Source of the DNA: Tetracentron sinense
Taxonomy: Eukaryota; Streptophyta; Magnoliopsida; Trochodendrales; Trochodendraceae
Direction: 5' to 3'
DNA: 64,000 nt
Assembly: GCA_015143295.1 (NCBI GenBank)
Contig: CM026551.1
Coordinates: forward strand, 46,364,034-46,428,033
Below, piece after piece: positions 1 to 12,953 of this stretch. Under the pieces are notes generated by a model. The model saw nothing but the letters and a program-made list of their open reading frames with translations. It had not been told where the DNA came from and did not search any database. The position numbers were made by a program, and so were the translations under genes. How positions within the stretch are numbered: the stretch's first letter is position 1; every line of letters starts with the position of its first letter.

Positions 1-2800
1 GTATTCTTGGTTCTCACAAGGGTTTCACTTGCAAGCTAACCTTCTAGTACTAACATGAGTTAATTACGAGATAATATATAGCCTTGATAGACGTGCAACA
101 CAATAGCTATTAAATACGTCCCAGGCTAGCTGGATCAGTCAAGCAATTTGACAAGTGTATTCCTAAAAGACAAACTTGGGCTAGTTTGTGTTCACATTTT
201 CAACAACCAACTAACCATCGAAAATCCAAGAAGGCCACTAGTGAGCTCAGTGTATTGAAGTAGCAGGGACCTGTGGTTATGTTTGGAAACAGGGACCCAC
301 GCTCATGGACTTATTCAACTCGAAAATTGATGGAGTCACTAATTGTGAAAGTCCTATGAACACCATTCTAGAATTAGGCTCTAAAGAGTTGGTTCGTTTT
401 ATTATGTGGAACTAGGAATACACAAGCTGGAGTGATGAGGTGGGTGATGAAATCCCACCAGTTTCAATTAGAGCTGGGTTGTGCTCTTTTTAGTTAGGGT
501 TGATTACGTAATCCACGCAGTTCAGAATAATTGTACGGAATTAAATAAACACACACCATAATTCAACCAACACCCGGGATCACTCTAATAAGCATGGTTG
601 AGAGATCTCACCTACCCATGGGCTATGCCACGGGGTCACCTCCGTGAGGTAGGGAGGGGTAATGGGCTTGGTCCCACTCCGAGCTTGTACTCCCTACGCA
701 CACTCTTTCCCTGTAAAAGAGTAAGTGCACAAAAGGTCAAGGTTAAATAATGGATTTGGAAAGTTATTGCCTTTAGGGTTTGCACAACACAATCAATGAA
801 TAAGGTAGGGTTAAATAACTTCCAATTAGGATTTAATTCAAATTTAGAAGTTCCTAAATTAGGGAACTACTATTTTCGAAATATCCCAATGTTGGAAACC
901 TTCCAAATTAAAAATCTGGGCATAATGAAAATTTCCCAAAAAGAATATTTGTGCTTAAGATAGACTCTTTCCAAAGATGGAAAAATGTCTAAATGAGTAA
1001 AAATTCTATTGAAACTTTCCACAATGCTCAATTCCCAATATAGCTAGTCACCTAAAATAAACTAGAAAGTAAATCTAACCTATTTTTTTTTCTTTTTCGT
1101 TTGCTGTTATTTTTTAGCACTTAATCAAGGGTTGCTAAACCATTGAACAACATCTAAAAAAAATGACGTCCTTAAAGGTATTACAAATTGCATTCATCCA
1201 TCCAAGGCTTTTAAAAAATAAAATAAAAATAATTAAATGGAAAGTAATTCAAGAAAGTAATGAAGCTTTCTTATGTCCTTTTTTTCTTTTTTATTACGCA
1301 TGCCCTTCACACGAGCGGCAACGAAGCCATTTGATAATCAGGATTTTTCCGTCGCTTAGAATCACCCTAATCTCAACAATATTTGTAATATCCGATTCTT
1401 TAAATTCCTGCAAAATTTGATTTATGCAAAGATTAGCACAATGGTATGTCGGATGTCGAATCCTCACTCGAGAATTGTAGGGTTAGTACAATAAAGAAAG
1501 TTTTAAAAAATAAAAATTAACTAATATGAAAAGAAATTTATTCCTTAAAATAAGATTTTTTTACAAAGCAGAATAAAAAAAAGTACTTGAAATAAAAACA
1601 TTCAATAGGAAAAACTATAAAAATAGATATGAGAGAAGAAGGTGGGAAGGGCCCTAGGCGTAGGACCAACCATGAAGAGATGGAAGAGCTTCTTCAATTT
1701 TTGAGAACCAGGGCCTGCAGCAGCATGTGCAGAGAGATGGTGGGACGTCCAGATGGCATGGGATGGGATGAGAAAAACCGTGGGTTATAGAGATGAAGTG
1801 AGAAGTGTTCTTTCCTTAGGCATAGGGGTGAGAACATGAGAGAGGTGAGAAGAGAAGTCAGGGGAGAAGGAACCAAGTGGCTAGGGTTTGGGTAGTGGGG
1901 ATAAATAGTGCTAGGTTAGGGTTTTGAAAATGGAGGGAAATGAGATGGACAGGTATGATTAGATTATAAAGAGATTAGGATTTTAAGAAGATTAGGGTTT
2001 GGAGAAATAAGGATTAGGGTTTTGATAGAGATGAACGGCTAGGATTATGTGAGAGAAATAAGTAGCTAAGGTTAGGGTTTGAGAAAGAGATGGGTGGTTA
2101 GGATTTTGTAGAGAAAGAGATTAGGATTTTATTAACTAAAAGAGAGAGAAATGATGGCAGATTGTTTTGAACTAGTCTCTAGTATTATTCTCCATACACT
2201 GCACCAACTGAGCTAGCAAATAGCATGTGTCATCAACTATCGCTTTTAATACTTTGGTCTCTCTTCTCGGAGATTGACTCTTCTGCTCCTCTGGTCTTCG
2301 TTCTAACTCTATAATCTTTAGTTGCATCTCATACTTGACCCGCATCTAACTGGTATAGCATGTTAGCTCTTTAGTCTTTGGTAATAGGCTTTAGTGCTTA
2401 ACTACGGTCTCAAGTTCTTGAAAATCATCCAGTCAAGGTTCCTGAGACAGTTAAAAACATGTAATGAGAGTTCATCGAAATAGCTTGGTATCTAGACTTT
2501 CAAAAATGTGTTTAATTCATGCTAATATACCATTTTGACAAGAAAAGTGTGTTCTATGCAATGGAGTAAACTCTTACGTAGAAAATTTTACAAAAATGAA
2601 GGTTTTACGTAGGAAAGTTCGATAATACTTTAAAGAATAATAGTGAAAATAAGCACTTTTTAAGCGAATATCAGTTTATAATCTATTTTTCATGATAAGA
2701 AAACCCTTTATATAATTATAAATTTATACTAAAATTTTAGTTAACACCGCAATTTCTTTACCTAGAATAATAAAGTAAAATTTTCACCAAATATAAATAG
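1..2800. other. Unassigned AT-rich repeat-like DNA
   Basis: I see no gene here. A somewhat GC-richer patch lies at about 590-730. A purine-rich stretch at about 1640-2160 repeats words such as TTAGGGTTT and AGAGAGAAATG irregularly. Open frames are short and resemble nothing I know. Old retrotransposon remains are the likeliest content, but no border could be fixed. Confidence 0.4.
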
Positions 2801-2975
2801 TTATATCCAATGAACCAAGCTTCTCGTGAACTGCTTAAGCTTGACTCAAACTCATCTACTAAAAATCGAGCTTTTATTTAATAAGGAAGCCAAATTCAAT
2901 ATTGATTTTCAAGCTCATTTAATAAACAAACAAGCTTGAACACACCACTACTCGACTCGGCTCGATAACACTCTT
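2800..2975. repeat. Dispersed-repeat end rich in AAGCTTGA and CTCGGCTCG words
   Basis: The stretch alternates AAGCTTGA-type and CTCGACTCGGCTCG-type words. Such words are common in plant hAT-like or Helitron-like dispersed repeats. No terminal repeats or target duplication could be placed, so the class is a guess. Confidence 0.25.
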
Positions 2976-3690
2976 ACTCAGCACTATTCTATGTTGCATA
3001 TGGATACTAAGAAATGAATTCATGTTCTAAGGGATTCACCCGGATCCTATGATGACCATTCAAAAGGCAGAATCTCTATTGCAAAAGTTTCTCTCTAGTA
3101 AAGGAAAGGTGATGAAAGCGGGGCCTTACAAAGATGATAACTAGACAATTTTAAAATGGTGCCCTCCTAAGCTTGGGTGGATAAAGATAAATGTCGGCGG
3201 AGCCGCTCTTATGAATGCATTAGCAGTAGTTGCAAGAATGTTAGCCCGTAATCATGAAGTTGAAATCATTCAAACTATTAGTAAACCACAATTGGGAGGG
3301 TCAGCTACAGTGGCTGAAGCGGAGACTATTCAGCTCTCAATCAATTGTGTCTCACCATTGGAGCCGAACCATTATTGAATCAGATTCTAAAGAACTGGTG
3401 GATATTCTGAATGGTATTTCAACCCAAATTCATTGGCAAGATCATACTATATGCAAGGACATTGCAAATCTGAGGAGGCATTGTGGAATGATTCAAGTAC
3501 AATATTGCAATCGTTCAGTCAACTCGGCTACTCACAATGCAGCCCAAAAGGCCATCAATGATGGCCTCCAAAGACAACTTTCCTTTTGTAATGTCGTCAA
3601 TAGCCTTCCTTAAACAAAGGCTTGGGCTCGAATCTTGTGTTGTTGATTCCTAATACAATTGAATATCTTTTAACAAAAAAAAAAAATTAT
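2975..3690 (+). pseudogene. Truncated LINE tail with RNase H remnant
   Basis: This is the 3' end of a plant L1-type LINE. Around 2985-3250 the frames read a connector resembling WILRNEF and then WCPPKLGWIKINVGGA, the start of the RNase H domain that ends plant L1 ORF2. The usual first catalytic aspartate (NVDGA) is Gly here. The ORF at 3254-3613 continues with IESDSKELVDILNG and a C-terminal RSVNSATHNAAQKAI motif in another frame, so there is at least one frameshift. A poly-A run at about 3676-3690 marks the element's 3' end. The endonuclease and reverse transcriptase are absent, which fits 5' truncation at insertion. Confidence 0.7.
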
Positions 3691-4205
3691 TAATAAATAG
3701 TACTACTCTAGACCAATAAGTAAATAAACAATTAATAATAGTGTTTCCAAACGTCCCATTAATTTTGAAAGGTGCTTGGCAAAAAATCTGTTTTTCAAAA
3801 TGATAAAAATCTCTCATTTGCTTTGTTATTTACGATGGTGTAAATACCAATTTTCCCTATATTGTTTAGCCTTGGAAAGTTAATAAAAATACTTATTAAT
3901 CATTTAAGTGCATAAACTCCAACAATTAATAAGTTCTTCAATCAACTCATACAAAAGTGTGGGTACATGAACTCTGTTAATAGTGGGCGCAACTAAAAAG
4001 CTTTGGGCAGTATGATCAGATGCACTTTATGTTTCTCATAGGTCGTCCATTGTGTTGATGGACTTAATTGTATGCCCATGATGCATCCCAAAACAAGGAC
4101 CCTCATATGGTGAAGCACTTGAAAGTTAAGTTGTATGGAATCACATAATTGAGTGGTTGGCTTGAGTAATATTATCCTTAAAAAAATAAAGGAATTATAA
4201 AGGAA
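3691..4205. other. Spacer without recognisable feature
   Basis: AT-rich sequence between the LINE tail and the left end of the CACTA cluster. The small minus-strand ORF here ends against the transposon terminus and has no recognisable motif. Confidence 0.4.
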
Positions 4206-4409
4206 CACTATAAGAAATTGTCTCATCACTCACGGTTTTTATCCGTCACCGTAAGCTATTGATCACTGTTACCTTGCTCAGACTGAAATCACGATTTTTC
4301 AAGCCGTGATCTGATGTATTTAAATATCATGGTTTTAAACATAACTGTGATTGTTTTAAACATTACGATCATTTAGATACCATCTAGAATACGAGCTACC
4401 AATAGATGA

Positions 4410-4960
4410 TTGTGCAGGCTTAAGAGCAGTCACCTCAGCCAATTATTGTTTTATGTGCTTCCAATATTTTCCATCATTTTCTTGTATTTTCCAATACTTC
4501 TCTTCTTCTTGTTAACTCCTTTCTTCCAATGTTTGCACATGGAATTTGAGTTCCTGAACTTCATGCAGATATGCCGAGGATTTTGTGTGTTTGGACCAAC
4601 CCCAATATTTTGTGGGGACAACAAGTTTTATCACTGCCCTAATACGGCCTGGATGTTTTGGACCTAACACCTCTGTAAGGATGTTAGATCTCCCATTAAT
4701 AGGCATGCTACTTTCACCCTTGACTTATTGTTTATCTAATTATTCATACATAAGAAGCATTTAGTCAATCAACGAATATGCCAATAAAGAAACACGCATA
4801 AGAAGAAAACTTATAATTTCGACAGACTTTTGTCTAGTCTCATCTGAAGGGTATTGGTCTTGTGGTGCTCTTTGTCAGACCTTAACCCACAAAGTATGTC
4901 TCTCCACTTTCTCAATTGGCTGCCATTGAGAAGCGGATTCAATCATCTGCCAAATATTAA
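4410..4960 (-). pseudogene. Inverted fragment of CACTA Transposase_24-like gene
   Basis: On the minus strand the frame at 4706-4512 reads VLGPKHPGRIRAVIKLVVPT followed by a coiled-coil-like HEVQELKFHVQTLEERS. This is typical of the C-terminal part of plant En/Spm-associated Transposase_24 proteins. The same segment occurs in the opposite direction at 8020-8565 and includes matching non-coding sequence, so the two are diverged copies from different elements. It is too short and too broken to encode a protein. Confidence 0.6.
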
Positions 4961-5889
4961 ATATTAAATATTAGTATTTAGGGTAATGATTAGTATAATA
5001 GTTATATAATCTTAAATTCTAGGAACGTAACAATTTTTTCAACCTCATCATAACCCCCTGCTTAGACGATGGAGGTATTTATTCTTCTTCCTTATTTATT
5101 TATTTCTATTGCTTTAGGCCTGAAAATTGTAATACAACTACGCTTAACTTCAAGTAAAGTACAAAAAGTAAATATAATGGACACATAATTATAATTTTTA
5201 TGAACCTTAAATTCCTCTAAAAGAGTAAACATTACAAACGCATCCTAGTGTTCACGCCTATTATGTACAAACTATACGGAAATATTTATTAGATCGGCAT
5301 CCCCACTGTAGATAAATGGATAAATGTAACTTTTCCGGAGGTACTTCTTGAATGTCTTTCATGAAAAATTAACATTTTTCAAATAGTTTTTCTTGTTTCT
5401 TTCCTCAAATTCAAATTTTTGCTACAGTAAGACATACAGATAATGTTAGTGTAACATATATTTTCTAAGTTTCTTTCTTCACACTACTACAAATATGTAT
5501 TTTCAAGAACAATAACGTTGTTAACTGGAACCGTGATATAATCCCTTATAAATTGAGAGAGAGATCACAATTTTTTTTTTCGGGAGTTTCCATCACGGTT
5601 AAGAGAAACGGTGATAAATATTTGTCACGGAAAATATAAGATCACTGTCATTTTCTTACCGTGATTATAACGATATTAATAAATCATGGTTTAATATATA
5701 AATCACGGTTCTTAACATAATTGTGATATAATATCCTTTTAATAATATGATGTATCAACGTAAACATAATCGTTTTGACTAACTTTCCATTTTCTGATTA
5801 AACATTTTAATGTTCAATCACGATTTATTAATAAACGTGATCGATGGTCCACTCTATAAATACATGCAGGCAGTCGATATTTTAGAGAT

Positions 5890-6350
5890 CTTAGTTAAAC
5901 TCAATAGAAGGTTGGTCCTATGTGTTGTAATTTTGTTCTTGAATGTGGTAAAGCGACACTCTGCAATATCGGCTGACCACCTCAAATTCTTGCGGCGGAA
6001 AATCCCGATGTTATTTTCGTAAGTTTTTTAGATGATTTAGCCTGGTACTATAGTATGTGTTGTAACATTCATAAATAGAGTTATAGCAACACATATGATT
6101 AGTGTTGCTATAATTCTGAGTTATATTGGAAATAGAACACTTGATTCAAGAGAAAGCCGGTCCTCTGTGTTGCGGTAATTCTGCTCTTAAATATGTACAC
6201 CAACACTCTGTAGTACCAGGATGATCAACTCAAATACTTTCGGAAGATTCTAATGTTGTTTACGTAAGTTTTTCAAGTGGTTCAACCTGGTATTATAGTG
6301 TGTGCTACAACATCTAAGAGTAGAATTACAACATCACAAATGACTAGTGC
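5890..6350. repeat. Diverged ~245-bp tandem duplication in CACTA subterminal DNA
   Basis: Copy 1 begins near 5905 (GGTTGGTCCTATGTGTTG) and copy 2 near 6150 (GCCGGTCCTCTGTGTTGC). They stay alignable through a shared CGTAAGTTTTT word (6017 and 6261) and a CCTGGTAyTATAGT word. Several per cent divergence shows an old duplication. Confidence 0.55.
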
Positions 6351-7062
6351 GCTTTAACAATGATCACAGCTATTGATCTAATCGTGATTTTTGTAATTAC
6401 AATCACCGTTTATAAGAAACTATGATTGTAAGAATTGTCATTTTGTCTACTCATATATAAAACTTTGATAATTATTTTTTAGTTATGATCACGGTTATTA
6501 AAATAACTATGATTCTATAAAAGAAACAATCACAATTTATTATAAATGGTGATTGTAAGGGCTGTCTTTTCAACTACAAAATATAAACTTTAGTTAATTA
6601 TCTTAGAGTTATGATCCCGGTTACAATAAAAACACTAATGATATGGTAAAAAGGATCACGTTGAGAATTAAAACCGTGATCGCAACTCTACCTATTTAGA
6701 CTGAAAAAGTCACTTCATCTCTCTCTCCACACACATTTTGAGCATAATCTCTAACATCTTTGTTTCTTCTTCTAGCAACCACTGTATTATTCTCTCTTTC
6801 AAAGGTTCTGTTCCGTTTAACCTCTGCCATTTGTTCCGTTCAACCTCCAATAATTGTTCCCTCATTTCGTCAGGTATGGTTTTTTTTTCTATATTTTTTT
6901 TCATTTATTTTCACTCAAATGATTAAACAAATTCTCAGAACATAATGAATCAAATTACTTAAACAACTTTTTTTAATGGGGCAAGTTTCTAATGAAAAAT
7001 TTATGATTTCGACATAAAATACACAATGCGTTTCTATGCTTTCAGCAGTTGAATAAGGATTT

Positions 7063-7404
7063 ATTGTTTTAAACTGATTGTTATGCATTTATTCATAACA
7101 GTCATATCAGGAACACGATATTTTAACACAGAGCCAAGTACCAGTGATTTGACATTGAAAAAGTGCAGAGGCCCCACTATGTGTAAACGCCTGGGGAAAA
7201 ATAACACAGATGAGAAGAAAATGATCAAATATAATTGTTTTAAACTGATTGTTATGCATTTATTCATAACAGTCATATCAGGAACACGATATTTTAACAC
7301 AGAGCCAAGTACCAGTGATTTGACATTGAAAAAGTGCAGAGGCCCCACTATGTGTAAACGCCTGGGGAAAAATAACACAGATGAGAAGAAAATGATCAAA
7401 TATA
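7063..7404 (+). repeat. Perfect 171-bp direct tandem duplication
   Basis: Bases 7063-7233 and 7234-7404 appear identical along their whole length. The unit is 57 codons and keeps the reading frame of the surrounding transposase-like ORF. Perfect identity inside an otherwise decayed element means a recent duplication or an assembly artefact. Confidence 0.8.
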
Positions 7405-7511
7405 ATTTTAGAGGAATGTCAACTGGTGACAATGCAAATGATTTGACTTCTTTCATTGGTGTATTTGCACGTGAAATTCCAATTTATTATAGGAATTGGA
7501 AACAAGTTTAG
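7083..7511 (+). pseudogene. Transposase_24-like N-terminal fragment
   Basis: The 142-codon frame reads KKCRGPTMCKRL (twice, because of the 171-bp duplication) and then DLTSFIGVFAREIPIYYRNW. This resembles the conserved start of plant En/Spm Transposase_24 proteins (RGPT, then TSFLG..R..P..Y.DW). The frame closes at 7509-7511 and the rest of the domain is out of frame. A further copy lies inverted at 13560-13790. Confidence 0.6.
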
Positions 7512-8019
7512 ATAAGGTTAAAGAAAATTTTTGGGATCAATTAACTATAAAAATCATTGTATATATAATATTCATACTATTTTTTGTATATATGCAATTC
7601 TTTAAAATTCTACAAAAGATACTTAGAAAATATCTGTTTACACTGATTTTGTCTGTATGCCTTATTGTATGAACAATTTGATATTGGAAAAAGAGGCAAG
7701 AAGCAATTTTGAATTTGTAAAGTTAACTATTTCAGATGAATTCAAGGCTGGTAAAAATTATAATTACGTATCCCTTATATTGACCTTATGCTTAGTTGTA
7801 TTGCAATTTTCAGACATTAAGTAATATAAATAAAGAAATAAAGAAGAAGAATTCATACATTCATCGTATAAGTGGGAGGGGGGGTTATAATAGAGTTGAA
7901 AGAAAAATTGTGAGTGTTTACATTCTTAGAATTCGAAAAAAGGTCAGCTCTACTATAGATTAGGCTAATTATTAGCCTAAATACGCATCTTTAGTATTTA
8001 CAATTTGGTAGATGGCTGA

Positions 8020-8565
8020 ATCCGCATCTCAATAGAAGCCAATTGAGAAAGTAGAGAGACATACTCTGTCGATTAAGGTCCGACAAAGAGCGCAAGACCA
8101 ATACACTTCAAATGAGACTAGACATAAGTCTGCAAAAATTATAAGTGTTTGTTTGATTATTAGTTTTCTTCTTATGTATGTTTCTTTCATAGAATATTCT
8201 CTGATTAGTTGAATGTTTCTTATGCAAGAACAATTTGAGCAGCAATATGCCAAGCATGAAAGGAGCAAAACTACTGATGGAAGATCTGACATCATTACAA
8301 CGGTGTTAGGTCCAAAACATCCAAGCCATATTAGGATAGCGGGACAACTTGTTGTCCTAATGGTATATTAGGGTTGCCCCAAACGTACCAAATCATTGAC
8401 ATGTCTGCATGAAGTTCAAGAACTCAAATCCCAACTGCGGACATATTTAGAAAGAAATAAGCAAAGAGAAGAGGAGTACCAACGAATATGAAAAAGAGAA
8501 AAAAAAATTCTTGAACAAATAAAACAATTAATGGCTCAGGTGGCTGCTCTTCACTCTGCATAATC
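8020..8565 (+). pseudogene. Transposase_24-like C-terminal fragment
   Basis: Broken frames read a GVLGPKHPS-like motif near 8300-8330 and then a charged HEVQELKSQLRTYLERNK coiled coil near 8410-8460. It is the direct-orientation partner of the inverted fragment at 4410-4960 and probably belonged to the same element as the fragment at 7083-7511. Confidence 0.55.
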
Positions 8566-9015
8566 ATCTGCTAGTATCTTATTATAGATGGTATGTAAAT
8601 GGTTTGATTCACTAGATTGGTATTACAATATATTGCATTAATATGTTATAATATTATTTATCATTTTTTATACAATAGGTGGAAGTTGCACAAGTAACAA
8701 CTACTATCTCTTTAACCCACTGGACAATTTTTCTTAAATAAATGATATACGTATTTATTCAACTTATCTATTAGTTATATTATTGTAAATTATTACAGAT
8801 GCTTAATTAACAAGTCATTGTTGTAAACATATAAACCAAAAGGCTTCATTGGTTAGTGATATTCATGAGCTAATAGATTTTAATAAATCTTAGGTGGAAG
8901 TTTCATAACCAACAACCAATTCTTTGGAGGAATTTGAGCACTAGTTTGCTGAGAATTACAAGGATGATGCAATTTTACATTTAACATATGATGAGAAATT
9001 TTTGAACAATATTTT

Positions 9016-11925
9016 TGTGAACACCCTATTTTTACACCCTTAAAACCCTTTACTTTTATTTTTTTTATCATTTATTTTATTTAATTTTATTTTTGTCTAT
9101 TTTATTATCATTTTGCTAGCTTGAAAAGTCCCCGAGCTCGAGAGATAGACCCTTCAAGCTGCTTGTGCTAAGCCCGCAACTCACCCACCATTCCCCTTTA
9201 TCATAAATCCCTAAAGCCTAAAACCACAACCGAAACCCATTTTCCCATAAACCCAAGTCCATGAGAAACCAAGTTCAAGGTCCAAGGCCCATTACTGTGG
9301 ACTATATAGTGGGAGATAGAGGGTTTAAAAAACCCACATCTCATTCGTCTGAAGAGGAGGCAACATTCTCTCTTATTCATCGCCTTTGTTCATTACCTCC
9401 GGCGGCAACTTCGTCCACACCAGCCAAGGTAGGGCCGGTCTTCATCTCCGGCAGCATCTATTCGACAAGCACCATGCCGGCAGCAACATCTCTCGAGTTC
9501 CACCATCATCGCGTCCATCACCATCTTCTCTAGCAGCTAAGATCTCCCTATGTTCACACCATTACAGCAGCTCCAAATCTCTACCATCGTGCCTCCGATC
9601 AAGTTCCAGGATCTTCCATCTCTGATCTAGCTCCGATTGCTTCCTCCATCCCAAATCCTTCCATCTCCAGCGATACTTTCATTCGGGTGAGTTGCAGGTC
9701 CGCATCTCTCTTCCTCTCTCTATCTTGATCTGATTTCCCTCTCTCTAGATCTGGATCTAGGTCTAATTCTGAATTATATTCTCCTTTTTGTTTTATTTTA
9801 TTTTTTATTTTTATTTTTTTTGTTCTATGTTTTCACTTGTGCAGAACCATGGAGATCTAGATCTCCGGTCATCCTCTCACTTCAACTAGCATCATATTCT
9901 TCGGTTAGTTGTTCAGACTACCTCCGACCAGCAGCTACTTCCGGTGAACTATATTAGCATCAAATCTCCTCCGATCAAATGTTCTCAGTAGCAGTATTCC
10001 GGCCACTGATGAATTCTGGTCAGACCATCGCCCAAGTTCACTTCCCTGATCTCTAATCTAGATCTTGCTCCGATCCTTTTTGTTTGGTATATTTTGTGTG
10101 CTATAATTTGTAAATCCTTTGTTGGATCTGAGAGATGTGAGAGAGAGTTTCACAATTTCTTCTACATCGGACTGACGGCTTCATCATCCTCATTCATCTT
10201 CCTTCACAACCAATTGCAGGCAGGTATGCATTCTCCTTTTCTTCTATTTTTTTTATTGTAGTTTATTCTATATTTTGCTTGATTAAAACATGAGAGTGTT
10301 TTTGGTTTTTGGCCAAACTGAGACCTATGATGGTCTGATTGCTTCATTTAGTTTAGTGGCCGAGGTCAGTAAAGTTTGGTTAGAAACCAAATTTTTAGTT
10401 TGTGATCTGTCAATTTTTTAAAAAAAAAAAAAAACCAGTGATGATGTGGATAGAATTCTTTTTGTATAATCCATAGACCAATAGGTTAAGGGGTTTTTAG
10501 ATCTATGCCCAAATCAGTCACTAAGCTAAAGTGGGCCGGCCAACATGGAAGGCTAGCCTTGGCACTTAACTGATTTTGTTTTAGACCCCTGGATGATGTT
10601 GTATGTTTAATTTGCAACTCTGATTTGCCCCTATTATAATTAGTATTTAGTCGTAATGGAGTTTTTTAATTAGTTTGCAATCACGGGCATTATATTGTGT
10701 TTTTGAGCCCAAAGTCTATTGACCATTAGTGGTCAATGGGCCTTGGCCCATTAGCTTTGTTTTGGGCCCTAGGGATTTTTGGCCTCAAAGAGCTATTGTG
10801 CTAAGGTTAATTGACCATTAGTGGTCAAGGGGCTTTAGCCCATTGGATTTATTTTGGTCCATGCTTTGTTGATTTATTTGGGCTCTAATTAAGTTGTTGT
10901 GAGTTATCCATGTGTGTGCAATAGGGTTTAGGCCGTAGAATCTTTTTTATATTTTGCCTACATTGGGCAATTAGGTGGATTTTCTACCCTAAACAATTGG
11001 CCTACCCCGTTAGTTAGTCTTACAAAAAAATAAAAAATAAAAAATATCAAAATAAATTAAAGGTACTGGTCTATCCCCCCTTGGGACCTAGAGCAGGGTC
11101 CGTATTTAAACCATAGCCTCTTTTGGTTTAAGGCCGCTCGATCCGCTATGCTCTTTGCCTTTAAGTTAATTAAGTCAGTTAGGCCTTATTTTCCTTTTTG
11201 CCTACCTTGGGCACTTAGGTTAGTTTTTGACTAGTTAAACTTGTCAAAATTAAAAAATACAAAAAAATCAAAAAATACAAAATAACAAAAACATTCAAAA
11301 AATCTAAAATGAAAAGAAAAATGAAAAAATGACCAAACCTAATAAATGAACGCCCCCTAGAGCTCCCCATGAGCACCTAGCTACGCAACCCTTTACCGGA
11401 ATGAGATTCATAAATCTCAATTCCAATTCCCCCAATTTAAGCACGAGTTGAAAGTAACCACACTCCGAAACGAGTATCAAAACAGTCACCCCCCCCCCCC
11501 CCCCGAACTACTATTAGGGTCTGATTCCGACTAACCGGATAAGTAGGCAGCCCAAACCAGGGTTCGACCCCAACCAAAGATAAAATTTTTACACCCCATA
11601 TTGATTTGTGTTTGATTAGCAAAATTAATAATTTTTTAGAAAATTTTAAGTGATTTTAAATGTTTGGCTTAGACCTAATGAGTAGGTTACCATCATTGGA
11701 TGGAGGTCCTGGGGTGCCTAACCCCTTCCCTAGGACCTAAATGGATTTCTTACCTAGACTACTTTGGACCGTAGACCCCTTATTTTGGATTTATCTTGGG
11801 ATCCTACTTCCCCTAAGTAGGTGGCGACTCTTAGAATAAATTTAGCGTTATTCCTCTACTCTCGGACCTTATCTCGACACTTAGAGTTGAGAGGGGAGGA
11901 AAGGCGGTAAATTTATGTGCTTACA
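9016..11925 (+). mobile_element. Solo LTR, Ty3/gypsy-like, with 5-bp target duplication
   Basis: The segment starts TGTGAACACCC and ends GTGCTTACA, the TG...CA form of an LTR. It is flanked on both sides by ATTTT (9011-9015 and 11926-11930), a 5-bp target duplication. At 2910 bp it is long, as in Tat/Ogre-type elements, and its last 230 bp contain GGGGTGCCTAACCCC and GTAGGTGGCGACTC, words I associate with that group. A TATA-like CTATATAG lies near 9302. No internal domain or second LTR is present, so LTR-LTR recombination removed the body. It sits inside CACTA sequence and is therefore younger than it. A poly-C run at about 11490-11514 lies inside. Confidence 0.85.
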
Positions 11926-12752
11926 ATTTTAATACCTTGTAAATCGTAAAGGAAGATGTTGCATAGTTATGTATAGATTGCAACTTTTGTGTTACTTTGA
12001 TTCTTTCATACACAAAGTAAAACAGCTCAAAAATTAATTAAGATTATTTTGTTTACTTCTTTATTATTAATATAACATTATGACTTACACTTAAAGTTGT
12101 TAGTTATTTAAGAATAATAAATAGAGACTTGGGGGATAATGAGAAAAACAAGTATATATTTCTCAACCTCAACAAACATTAAAATCAAAGGATGCTAAGA
12201 CAGAGATATCAAAAAAATTGTGCTTAGCAAAGAATAAACAACTACTCATTATACAATATAATGTTGGGTAAGTTTCTTTCTTCTTCTCTCATGTTATTTT
12301 GAATTAATAAGTATGAGTATTAATAATTCTTTAAGTTGAAGTATGCATTTGAAAAGAAATTTTACAATTCATTTTTCAATTATAGGGGACGCTTGTGCTT
12401 CGATCTAATTTATTCAATCATGTCTTTAGAGTACTGGTTGGACCCAACATATCCAAATGCACAATCATCTAAAAGGTTTTCAATGAGTTAGCAACTTCTT
12501 CCCTTATATTGAACATTTTACATCTATGTTTATATTTTGTAGTAGTCTTTTATACTATATGTTTAATTACTTTCGTGAAGTGAATTTAATGAAGATGTTT
12601 TAAAAGTCAAAAAGATGAGAACCAGAGAATGAACATTTATTGATGTTAAGGTAAATTAAGACTGATTTTAATTAATCCTTCAAATATTATAATATTAAAA
12701 ATTATGACTTAAACATTACTGACATAGTCTCATTTATTCTCTTTTTATGTAG

Positions 12753-12953
12753 TGTCCAAAATAAAAAGGTAGCTAGGAATGTGGCTACTACACCATAATG
12801 TACCTGAGTGACATCATCACCAACAAGAAAATAAATATATTTGACATGATTAAAGATTGTTTTGTATCTAATGGTCAAGAACCGTATAGTGATGAAGCAA
12901 TAAAAGGACTTAAGAACGAACTAGCTGAATCCTTAAGAAGTTATACTGTTTAA
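12753..12953 (+). pseudogene. Ulp1-like cysteine protease C-terminal remnant (CACTA)
   Basis: The frame starting CPK reads ECGYYTIMYLSDIITNK and runs to a stop at 12951. The ECGYY block matches the catalytic-cysteine region of Ulp1/SUMO-protease-like proteins carried by many plant CACTA elements. Two in-frame stops sit where Gln and Trp are usual, just before ECGYY, so the copy is dead. A TTTTTATGTAG acceptor precedes it, suggesting this was the last exon. Confidence 0.65.

Noticed and set aside
1880..2130. Telomere-like TTTAGGG words
   Set aside because: The words are irregularly spaced and mixed with AGAGAG sequence; no head-to-tail array exists.
7061..7456. 131-codon minus-strand ORF with internal repeat
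   Set aside because: It is the antisense shadow of the duplicated Transposase_24-like segment.
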